Part shown: positions 30,305-35,498 of the stretch, one piece after another | Layout: every line of letters begins with the position of its first letter | Numbering within the stretch: position 1 is the first letter of the stretch | Virus record (IMG/VR): IMGVR_UViG_3300021181_000003 | Location: 1 to 36,088 of that record | From: a virus | Length of the DNA stretch: 36,088 nucleotides | Direction: 5' to 3' (one strand) | The notes under the pieces: generated by a model | What the model saw: only the letters and a program-made list of their open reading frames with translations | Told to the model about the DNA's origin: nothing | Database searches by the model: none | Translations under genes and position numbers: made by a program

Positions 30305-30490
30305 TCATGCTCCAAGATATGTTTCAATATCCGAAAGAACTAAGAGTGGGTTTGCATTTCTAAAACGCTTAATTTTACGTTTTTTTATGATGCTAATTGC
30401 AAGTTCATTATCGATGTTGGTAACATTGATCGATAAATTACGCTTACCTATCAGCCTTCTGAGTTCTGGTATAATACTAGCCACGTCCAT
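30305..30490 (-). CDS. Small basic hypothetical protein
   Basis: A 61-residue protein (MDVASIIPELRRLIGKRNLS) with a C-terminal stretch AISIIKKRKIKRF. The ATG follows TTGGAGATAT and overlaps the preceding gene by 14 bases. It is the last gene of the reverse small-protein operon. No family is recognised. Confidence 0.5.
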   Translation of the reverse strand: MDVASIIPELRRLIGKRNLSINVTNIDNELAISIIKKRKIKRFRNANPLLVLSDIETYLGA

Positions 30491-30701
30491 TATGATATCT
30501 CCAATTTTTCATTCCATTCACAACATTATCAGAATTTCCTGTAAAAAGCTTATTTATGCCACGGTGAAAAAATTCCTCTATGTCTATCATGAGCTCAGAG
30601 ATAGGTTCATCGTTGTATCCCTGTGCCAAGTATGATGCTTGCTCGATGTAACACTCCAATTTCCCTAAAAAAAACATTAATTCCTGGTCCTTACTCATCA
30701 T
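30477..30701 (-). CDS. Small helical acidic protein
   Basis: A 74-residue protein starting MMSKDQELMFFLGKLECYIE. The start at 30701 is chosen because GAGGA lies 6 bases upstream and it overlaps the preceding stop; longer in-frame starts would run through another gene. Helical, acidic, function unknown. Confidence 0.5.
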   Translation of the reverse strand: MMSKDQELMFFLGKLECYIEQASYLAQGYNDEPISELMIDIEEFFHRGINKLFTGNSDNVVNGMKNWRYHNGRG

Positions 30702-30804
30702 AAAAATCCTCATATTCCTCATAAAAAGAATCACATTCGTCACAAAAACATATCGGAGAATGATTCTCGCTCTCATCACCGTGTATATCGTCAAAAATGT
30801 ACAT
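30691..30804 (-). CDS. 37-residue acidic Cys-containing miniprotein
   Basis: An open frame with MYIFDDIHGDESENHSPICF, then CDEC and a tail of Glu, Asp and Tyr. GGAGGT lies 8 bases upstream of the ATG, the best Shine-Dalgarno in the cluster. It overlaps the following gene (ATGAGTAA). The C-F-CDEC group could bind metal. Strongly acidic phage miniproteins are often inhibitors or DNA mimics; that role here is inference. Confidence 0.55.
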   Translation of the reverse strand: MYIFDDIHGDESENHSPICFCDECDSFYEEYEDFYDE

Positions 30805-30805
30805 G

Positions 30806-31021
30806 TTAATTACCTCCGTGTATTAAATCCGTTGCTTGTAAAATCCGTTTACAATTGTCTCTGAGTTGCTCTATTTCATATTGACTCATTGTACGAAAAT
30901 GTTTCTCATCATAATTTTCTGCGCAAAAATCATAATCCCAATAATCAACGCCATCGCCTGCAAAATAGCAACTGAACTTAAAATCTGTGTCAGTTAAATC
31001 TGCAAAATCTAATTTACTCAT
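30806..31021 (-). CDS. Small acidic hypothetical protein
   Basis: A 71-residue protein (MSKLDFADLTDTDFKFSCYF) with a net negative charge and aromatic clusters (DYWDYDFCAENYDE). ATG follows CGGAGACTAGA. Its last codons hold the ribosome site of the next gene. Acidic and compact; possible DNA mimic, unproven. Confidence 0.55.
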   Translation of the reverse strand: MSKLDFADLTDTDFKFSCYFAGDGVDYWDYDFCAENYDEKHFRTMSQYEIEQLRDNCKRILQATDLIHGGN

Positions 31022-31068
31022 TCTAGTCTCCGTATATGCTTGAAAGTTATCTTTATGCTTAAATTTGA

Positions 31069-31308
31069 TTATTTATATCGATTAAAAAATTCTTCTATTT
31101 CTTGTTCGGTTAAATCCTCCAGTTGATTAAGGTAATCTATTAATGCTTCTTCTTTTGTGGCACCGGTTCCTTGCGGTGAAATAGCATAAAATCCAATTTC
31201 GGAATCCCAGTCACAATCGTAGGAATCATCTGTTACTGTCCAATCTGAATCATAAGGATTCATTTGCGAAAAAATTAATTTTATATTTTCAAGTTTTGCT
31301 TTTGTCAT
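31069..31308 (-). CDS. Small acidic hypothetical protein
   Basis: A 79-residue protein (MTKAKLENIKLIFSQMNPYD) with an acidic middle and a C-terminal EDLTEQEIEEFFNRYK. The ATG at 31308 follows TGGGGGTAAC; an upstream in-frame ATG lies inside the preceding gene. The segment GFYAISPQGTGATKEEALID is typical of small beta-alpha phage proteins. Function unknown. Confidence 0.6.
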   Translation of the reverse strand: MTKAKLENIKLIFSQMNPYDSDWTVTDDSYDCDWDSEIGFYAISPQGTGATKEEALIDYLNQLEDLTEQEIEEFFNRYK

Positions 31309-31330
31309 TGTTACCCCCAGTAAAGGCAGC

Positions 31331-31525
31331 CTATGCTGCCTCTTTATCAAATTCTTCCATTGTAATTTCTTCATATCCCATTTTGCTTATTACCTTATTT
31401 AGGCATTTAATTGTTACTAATTTGTCTGCAGGAGAGCTATAACCGATTAAATCGCCATTTTCTTTTGTTATTCTGTAAGAAAATGTGAAATCTTTTATTA
31501 CAGTTCTTATTTGTATGTTAATCAT
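31331..31525 (-). CDS. Small hypothetical protein, first gene of the reverse cluster
   Basis: A 64-residue protein (MINIQIRTVIKDFTFSYRIT) with beta strands followed by an acidic helix ending EEFDKEAA. ATG follows GAGGAATTAAAA. It is the first gene downstream of the strong reverse promoter at 31558-31586. Function unknown. Confidence 0.58.
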   Translation of the reverse strand: MINIQIRTVIKDFTFSYRITKENGDLIGYSSPADKLVTIKCLNKVISKMGYEEITMEEFDKEAA

Positions 31526-31557
31526 TTTTAATTCCTCATTTGTTAAAATCTAAGAGT

Positions 31558-31586
31558 ATAATATCAGTCTAAACTTATAATGTCAA
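31558..31586 (-). promoter_or_regulatory. Strong sigma70 promoter of the reverse small-protein cluster
   Basis: On the reverse strand a perfect TTGACA (31581-31586) and TATTAT (31558-31563) are 17 bases apart, close to consensus. It drives the six-gene cluster ending at 30305. Confidence 0.82.
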
Positions 31587-31612
31587 CTATTTTTGATAAA
31601 ATATGCAATTAG

Positions 31613-31640
31613 TTGCTTAATCAATTATTTATGGTATTAT
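31613..31640 (+). promoter_or_regulatory. Forward promoter of the terS/regulator side
   Basis: TTGCTT (31613-31618) and TATTAT (31635-31640) are 16 bases apart. Transcription would start near 31648, about 20 bases before the zinc-finger gene. It is divergent to the promoter at 31558-31586 with no overlap of the boxes. Confidence 0.62.
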
Positions 31641-31670
31641 TGTTACAAGCTAATAAGTCAAGGATGGCTA

Positions 31671-31913
31671 ATGTTGTGTTATAGATGTGGTGGAACTGGT
31701 AAATATTTAGGTAATGGTATGATGATGTCGGATTGTAGAATCTGTGATGATGACGGACAAATAAAGGCCTTAAAACAGGACTCAGCTCATGTTAAGATTG
31801 ACAGACGTTCGCAATCGTATAAAGATTCTATCAAAGAGATTATGCAGCTCAATCCTGATATTAGCAGGGCAGAGGCTGTTGCGATGTTTGATGAAGCTTA
31901 TGACAAAGTTTGA
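31671..31913 (+). CDS. Small zinc-finger protein, DnaJ-type CxxCxGxG pattern
   Basis: An 80-residue protein starting MLCYRCGGTGKYLGNGMMMS. CYRCGGTGK and CRICDDDGQ form the paired CxxC(x)GxG zinc-binding pattern of DnaJ-like fingers. The C-terminal half (SYKDSIKEIMQLNPDISRAE) is helical. The ATG at 31671 follows CAAGGATGG; the longer in-frame start would precede the promoter. It lies 8 bases before terS. Small proteins of this kind are common in phage early regions with no settled role. Confidence 0.65.
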   Translation: MLCYRCGGTGKYLGNGMMMSDCRICDDDGQIKALKQDSAHVKIDRRSQSYKDSIKEIMQLNPDISRAEAVAMFDEAYDKV

Positions 31914-31921
31914 GGTCGATT

Positions 31922-32395
31922 ATGCCTAAAAAAAAAGATTACAATGACTATCCCGGCAAAGGAAGGCCGACTCTCTATACCCCAGAGTTAGCGGATGAAA
32001 TTTGTGAGGCAATTGCGAGCAATAAAGAAGGATTAACTTCACTATGTAATGCAAGAGCTCATTGGCCTCATCCTTCAAATATCTTCATTTGGCTTAGAAG
32101 ATACTCAGATTTTCGCGAGAAATACGCTCAAGCTAAGGCCGAACAGGTCGAAGTTAGTATAAATTACATGCAAGAAATGATGGAAGAGCCACATCTTTTT
32201 GTTGATGATAATGGTAACAAAAGAGTCGATGTTCCAATGCTCAGAGTTAAGATAGATGCAATCAAGTGGAAAGCTTCGAAATTACAAGCTAAAAAATATG
32301 GTGACAATAAACAAGATGAGATAAAAACTGATTTACTTGATGAATCTTTAAAACGAAAACATGAGCTTGATGAGAAAAATAGGAAAGAATTTTAA
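31922..32395 (+). CDS. terS: Terminase small subunit, Sf6 gp1-like
   Basis: A 157-residue DNA-recognition subunit of the packaging motor. The pattern GRPTLYTPELADEICEAIAS, then FIWLRRYSDFREKYAQAKAE, and finally RVKIDAIKWKASKLQAKKYG is characteristic of Sf6 gp1-type small subunits: an N-terminal HTH, a central oligomerisation core and DA.KW.A.KL..KKYG near the end. ATG follows TTTGAGGTCG. It is separated from terL by about 3.1 kb of small genes and RNAs, unlike the adjacent order in most P22/Sf6-like phages. Confidence 0.88.
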   Translation: MPKKKDYNDYPGKGRPTLYTPELADEICEAIASNKEGLTSLCNARAHWPHPSNIFIWLRRYSDFREKYAQAKAEQVEVSINYMQEMMEEPHLFVDDNGNKRVDVPMLRVKIDAIKWKASKLQAKKYGDNKQDEIKTDLLDESLKRKHELDEKNRKEF

Positions 32396-32587
32396 ATGAG
32401 TGACGAAAAAGAAATATTTTGTTGCCATACTGCATTGGCCGTAGGTGATGAATTCTTCTGTGCGAAGCAGGATATGAAAGAAGAAGATTTATTACCAGTA
32501 ATTTATTCGCTAGCAAGAGAATGTGATGGGATGATTAAAGAACCTGGAATTTATAAATTTAAATTAGAAATTGTTAAGATAAAATAG
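32396..32587 (+). CDS. Small hypothetical protein
   Basis: A 63-residue protein (MSDEKEIFCCHTALAVGDEF) starting directly after the terS stop, with AGGAAAG inside terS as ribosome site. It contains three Cys residues near the start and a final beta strand (YKFKLEIVKI). Function unknown. Confidence 0.55.
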   Translation: MSDEKEIFCCHTALAVGDEFFCAKQDMKEEDLLPVIYSLARECDGMIKEPGIYKFKLEIVKIK

Positions 32588-32599
32588 GACAAAATTATA

Positions 32600-32677
32600 A
32601 TGAGAGAATCTAGTGCAATAGATTTTGAATTAGATATTCAGCCTTATCCATTTAATAATGGTTGTAAAGAAGAATAG
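32600..32677 (+). CDS. 25-residue miniprotein (tentative)
   Basis: An open frame MRESSAIDFELDIQPYPFNN followed by GCKEE, with AGGAC about 9 bases before the ATG. The spacing between flanking genes fits it, but 25 codons give little statistical support. It could instead be leader sequence for the next gene. Confidence 0.35.
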   Translation: MRESSAIDFELDIQPYPFNNGCKEE

Positions 32678-32692
32678 GAAGGAATTCTAATC

Positions 32693-33010
32693 TTGAGAAA
32701 AGTATTACTAGAAAATCCTGATTTACAAAAAATAATTCATTCATGTGATAATTTAACTTTTATACTGGCTCATGAAGAATGCTTAACAACAAGACAGGCG
32801 ATGAGCCTTAAATTAAGGCATGCGCATGTTCACGGAAAACGACATACTTATAAAAGCATAGGTGAAATAATAAAATATGGTGATTCAAGACCTATAGATA
32901 GAGCTATTTCTGGCAATAGAGCTTGGCAAATTTATATTAAAGCAATATTAAAAATTTATGATAATCTTACTCCCTGGTTTTATGTATTTGATGAATCTTT
33001 GTTAATATAA
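32693..33010 (+). CDS. Sigma-region-4-like HTH protein, candidate late regulator
   Basis: A 105-residue protein from a TTG start after GGAAGGAATTC. Residues 35-70 (LTTRQAMSLKLRH, then TYKSIGEI and IDRAIS) follow the sigma70 region 4 pattern LT.RE..VL.LR ... TLEEIG ... R...Q. The place, after the replication genes and before packaging and head genes, is where lambda-type phages encode their late regulator (Q). I infer a DNA-binding activator of late transcription. The match is partial, so a different HTH family is possible. Confidence 0.5.
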   Translation: MRKVLLENPDLQKIIHSCDNLTFILAHEECLTTRQAMSLKLRHAHVHGKRHTYKSIGEIIKYGDSRPIDRAISGNRAWQIYIKAILKIYDNLTPWFYVFDESLLI

Positions 33011-33012
33011 AC

Positions 33013-33165
33013 ATCTCATCTACCATGACGTAGAAGGAGTATTCAGGGCCGTTATGGCGTCCCCAGTTGAAGGTGCTTACCTCACCTTTCTTAGCGCAAG
33101 AGAGATTAGGACTTTCTTAAACTCAGGGTAATGACAGCCGGAAAGACGGCATTAATTTATTCAAG
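33013..33165 (+). ncRNA. Candidate structured RNA A
   Basis: This gene-free stretch opens with ATCTCATCTACC and GTAGAAGGAGT, shared with the RNA at 33371. Stems visible: GCC/GGC around GTTAT (33048-33058), AAGGTG/CACCTT (33070-33088), GCCG gaaaga CGGC (33137-33150). It is more GC-rich than flanking genes. No known RNA class was recognised. It could be a cis leader for the 33175 gene or a separate transcript. Confidence 0.5.
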
Positions 33166-33174
33166 GATTAATTT

Positions 33175-33345
33175 ATGATCGCAGAAATGGAAATAAAAAC
33201 TCAATGTCCTTCAGGATATTCCGTTACTTACAAAATTTGGGAAGTTGTTCGAGAGGAGTATGATGAGAGGGAATTTGTTGAAAAATGCCGGTTAGCCCTG
33301 GATGATTGTCTTAGAGTATCAGGAATTAATAAAAGAAATATTTAA
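33175..33345 (+). CDS. 56-residue hypothetical protein between the two RNAs
   Basis: An open frame MIAEMEIKTQCPSGYSVTYK, then helical and ending VSGINKRNI. AAGGA lies 8 bases before the ATG. It resembles small DNA-binding-size proteins but I see no motif. The gene is bracketed by structured RNAs A and B. Confidence 0.6.
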   Translation: MIAEMEIKTQCPSGYSVTYKIWEVVREEYDEREFVEKCRLALDDCLRVSGINKRNI

Positions 33346-33370
33346 TTTTGAATGTTCGCGTTAGTAAAAT

Positions 33371-33560
33371 ATCTCATCTACCCAAGGTAGAAAGAGTTGA
33401 GCAACGGTTATGCCCGCGCTTTTTTATTATGACAAGTGAGACAGAAAACGTAGATAATACTTTTAAGCCCAGAGCTATATTCTGGGAAGTCGGAGACCTG
33501 GGCATGAGTAGCCGTGGAAACTTCCCCTAAGCTGAAATGCTTACACTTGTCACCAATTTG
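33371..33560 (+). ncRNA. Candidate structured RNA B (pseudoknotted)
   Basis: The stretch holds many exact pairings: CTACC caa GGTAG (33378-33390); ACGGTTATGCCC (33404-33415) with GGGCAT (33500-33505) plus AGCCGT (33510-33515, one G-T); GACAAGTG (33431-33438) with CACTTGTC (33544-33551); CCCAGA with TCTGGG (33468-33486); GGGAAGT (33484-33490) with ACTTCCC (33520-33526). GCCCAG (33467-33472) can instead pair CTGGGC (33498-33503). The crossing pairings imply a pseudoknot or a switch. It shares its 5' sequence with RNA A. No known class recognised. Confidence 0.6.
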
Positions 33561-33568
33561 GAATTTGA

Positions 33569-33832
33569 ATGAATTCATCAAATGATTGCGTAGTAGTCAT
33601 GTGTCCACCATATCCTGAATACCAGGAAGCACCAGAGGACCATTCTCATTCTGAATTATTTGACTGTCCTAAATGCAATTCCCAAATGTGGTTATCAGAA
33701 AAGAAAAAAGGCGTTCTAATGTTTTCATCCTGCCTAAATAAAGAAATAATATTGGGTTGTTACAACTGCGTAAAAAGATTACTTGAGGAGCCATCCTTGT
33801 CTACGGCTGAAATATTAAAGGTAGATATATAG
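33569..33832 (+). CDS. Small zinc-ribbon-like protein
   Basis: An 87-residue protein (MNSSNDCVVVMCPPYPEYQE) with two Cys pairs, FDCPKCNSQMW and GCYNCVKR, typical of a zinc ribbon. The ribosome site (TTGGAAT) is weak and lies at the end of RNA B, so translation could depend on how that RNA folds. No family is named. Confidence 0.6.
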   Translation: MNSSNDCVVVMCPPYPEYQEAPEDHSHSELFDCPKCNSQMWLSEKKKGVLMFSSCLNKEIILGCYNCVKRLLEEPSLSTAEILKVDI

Positions 33833-33978
33833 TGAATGACTTCACAAAAGAAGAGTTATTAATTATCTTATTAGACATTGAATCATTTAATCCGAATCCT
33901 ACCGCCAAAATGCAGGTTATTATTAATAAAGTAAAATCTATGATTGATCATTATTGCGAGAATAAACAACAATTATAA
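33832..33978 (+). CDS. 48-residue helical protein
   Basis: A GTG-started frame overlapping the preceding stop by one base (TAGTG). The product reads MNDFTKEELLIILLDIESFN, then a helical KVKSMIDHYCENK tail. This is like small phage proteins with a KEEL..L..DI pattern of unknown function. Confidence 0.5.
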   Translation: MNDFTKEELLIILLDIESFNPNPTAKMQVIINKVKSMIDHYCENKQQL

Positions 33979-34033
33979 TTAACCCCTATTTTAACTTTTA
34001 TAAGGAGATTTCACGACAAAAAGGTAAAACCTA

Positions 34034-34243
34034 ATGAACAAACGAGAAGCGGCTATAATAAGCGCATATACTGGCTTAAGCTTTGGAGTAGATTTATTTG
34101 TAAGCTTTCAGAAATATGTAGAGGAAAAATTCGAACGCGGGATTTGGCCGCATGAAATGACCGATGAAAAGTTTTGGATGCGACTTAAAGCGTTATCGAA
34201 ACAGGATTTTATGGACTTGATTAAAGAAGCTGCAGAAGGATAG
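34034..34243 (+). CDS. Conserved small phage protein (MNKREAAIISAYTG type)
   Basis: A 69-residue protein. The opening MNKREAAIISAYTGLSFGVD and the later WPHEMTDEKFWMRLKALSKQDF match a small protein family seen in phages of many hosts (start ...REA...SAYTG, then F.H.., then W..IK), function unknown. The ribosome site may be GGTAAAACC or the stronger AAGGAG 25 bases upstream, which is too far for direct use. Its family identity I recall only from pattern. Confidence 0.65.
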   Translation: MNKREAAIISAYTGLSFGVDLFVSFQKYVEEKFERGIWPHEMTDEKFWMRLKALSKQDFMDLIKEAAEG

Positions 34244-34250
34244 CTAAATA

Positions 34251-34397
34251 ATGGTTTATAATCTGGAGGAAATTCAATACTTGCTTAAATACTTTAGTAT
34301 GGAACCAGATTTTATAGAAATAATAGACGGAAAATATTATTTCGACTTAACTCATGTTTGTAAAGGGGATGATGCGCAAACTGAAAATTGTGATTAG
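34251..34397 (+). CDS. 48-residue hypothetical protein
   Basis: A short frame MVYNLEEIQYLLKYFSMEPD, then a beta/acidic end with two Cys residues. AGAAGGATAG lies upstream, at the end of the preceding gene. Function unknown. Confidence 0.5.
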   Translation: MVYNLEEIQYLLKYFSMEPDFIEIIDGKYYFDLTHVCKGDDAQTENCD

Positions 34398-34402
34398 AAA
34401 TC

Positions 34403-34711
34403 ATGTATATTTTAAATGAAGATAAAACCTATAGGAAAGCAGTTGATACTCATGAGTTCGAAGCGCAGTTTAATACAATGAATAGACAAATAGCAGATAC
34501 AAAATTGCCAAACAAACGTATATCGACTACTTGGTTAGGCGTTGATCATAACTATTACAAAGTAGGTGGTGGGGTCGTCTTGATTTTTGAAACGATGGTT
34601 CTTGATAGCGAAGGGAAATCGGAATGCCAACAATTGTATTCTTCGTGGGAAGATGCCATTAAGGGACATGAAATGGCAGTCCATAGGATTTGCATAGAAC
34701 AAATAAAATAA
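34403..34711 (+). CDS. Hypothetical protein
   Basis: A 102-residue protein (MYILNEDKTYRKAVDTHEFE) with alternating strands and helices, including VGGGVVLIFETMVLD and a C-terminal SSWEDAIKGHEMAVHRI. The latter, W.DAI.GH...V..I, is a pattern of phage proteins that act on small substrates, but no function is known. It lies 5 bases after the previous gene. Confidence 0.58.
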   Translation: MYILNEDKTYRKAVDTHEFEAQFNTMNRQIADTKLPNKRISTTWLGVDHNYYKVGGGVVLIFETMVLDSEGKSECQQLYSSWEDAIKGHEMAVHRICIEQIK

Positions 34712-34762
34712 ATATTAAATAATCTCTGTATATATAGAAAAGGAAATTTGGTAAAAAATTAT

Positions 34763-34837
34763 TCTCCGTTAGCTCAGCGGTAGAGCAGCAGACTGTTAAT
34801 CTGTTGGTCCCTAGTTCGATCCTAGGACGGAGAGCCA
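34763..34837 (+). tRNA. tRNA-Asn (anticodon GTT)
   Basis: A full cloverleaf: acceptor TCTCCGT/ACGGAGA (7 bp), D stem GCTC/GAGC, anticodon stem GCAGA/TCTGT with loop CTGTTAA (GTT at 34795-34797), T stem CCTAG/CTAGG with loop TTCGATC, and encoded GCCA 3' end. It reads AAC/AAU codons, which are frequent in this AT-rich genome and in its Asn-rich fibre genes. No integrase or duplicated tRNA end is seen, so nothing indicates an attachment site. Confidence 0.95.
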
Positions 34838-34855
34838 AATATTATAGGACATGAC

Positions 34856-35176
34856 ATGGATGAATGGATTAGTGTTAAAGATGCACTCCCTGAAAAACTG
34901 GAAAAAGTACTATTCTTTTGGATTTTAAAAAACAGCGCAGGGAGAAGTGTAAAAAATATTGCCATGGGATTTTTATCCAATGAAGGATGGCATATAACGT
35001 TGCCGTGTATATCATGCTGCCTTAAGGATGAATATTGTTCTGTTAGCCATTGGATGGAATTGCCTCAATTTCCAAAGCAAGATGAGAAATTGGAAATGGA
35101 TAAGCGAACCAAAGAGTTTGCTAAGCGATTTATTGATGGAAACAAAGGTTTACTTAAGAGATTAGCTGATCGATGA
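34856..35176 (+). CDS. DUF551-like protein
   Basis: A 106-residue protein. WISVKDALPEKLEKVLFFWI at the N-terminus and VSHWMELPQFP in the middle match the DUF551 pattern (WI.V.D.LP......VL ... VSHWM.LP..P), common in phage genomes and of unknown function. The C-terminal 30 residues are a charged helix (KRTKEFAKRFIDGNKGLLKR). ATG follows AGGACATG. The stop overlaps the next start as ATGA. Confidence 0.75.
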   Translation: MDEWISVKDALPEKLEKVLFFWILKNSAGRSVKNIAMGFLSNEGWHITLPCISCCLKDEYCSVSHWMELPQFPKQDEKLEMDKRTKEFAKRFIDGNKGLLKRLADR

Positions 35177-35298
35177 AACCATTATTATTCCGCTTTATAG
35201 AAGGTAGTTTGAAAGAATCTATGGCGACAGTTATTACTGTTAGTGATGAAAACTTTTTAATAAATCATATAAAAAATACTTGGAATTTACCTCAATGA
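35173..35298 (+). CDS. 41-residue hypothetical protein
   Basis: A short frame MKPLLFRFIEGSLKESMATV, then helical. Start and end overlap its neighbours as ATGA on both sides, which supports real translation. Function unknown. Confidence 0.55.
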   Translation: MKPLLFRFIEGSLKESMATVITVSDENFLINHIKNTWNLPQ

Positions 35299-35498
35299 AT
35301 GCTGAAAATAAATTACGACTACTTAAAGAATACACTGAGGTGCAAGCTTACGATAATGGACTATGGTTTGCTGCAACTTGTATAACAGAAGACTTCGTTC
35401 AAAGGGAGCTTAGAAAGACAGCTTGGCTAATTGAAGAGGCAACAGAAGCAGAAATAGAAGCAGAAATAAAAAAATATAAATTATTTGGGGATTTATGA
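35295..35498 (+). CDS. Small acidic hypothetical protein upstream of terL
   Basis: A 67-residue acidic helical protein (MNAENKLRLLKEYTEVQAYD), ending with the Glu-rich EEATEAEIEAEIKKYK. The ATG at 35295 overlaps the preceding stop (ATGA) and its own stop overlaps terL (ATGA). An in-frame TTG five codons upstream is less likely. Function unknown; coupled to terL. Confidence 0.58.
   Translation: MNAENKLRLLKEYTEVQAYDNGLWFAATCITEDFVQRELRKTAWLIEEATEAEIEAEIKKYKLFGDL

Noticed and set aside
33348-33530. A 60-codon frame (TTG start) covering most of RNA B
   Set aside because: It has no Shine-Dalgarno, and the same bases are used in many exact helices, which fits an RNA better than a gene.
33013-33560. 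GOLLD, group I intron, tmRNA or RNase P as the identity of the structured RNAs
   Set aside because: The size is too small for GOLLD, and I could not find the conserved core sequences of the other classes.
34763-34837. tRNA-Asn as a phage attachment site
   Set aside because: The tRNA is complete and no integrase, att-like repeat or duplicated 3' end was found nearby.
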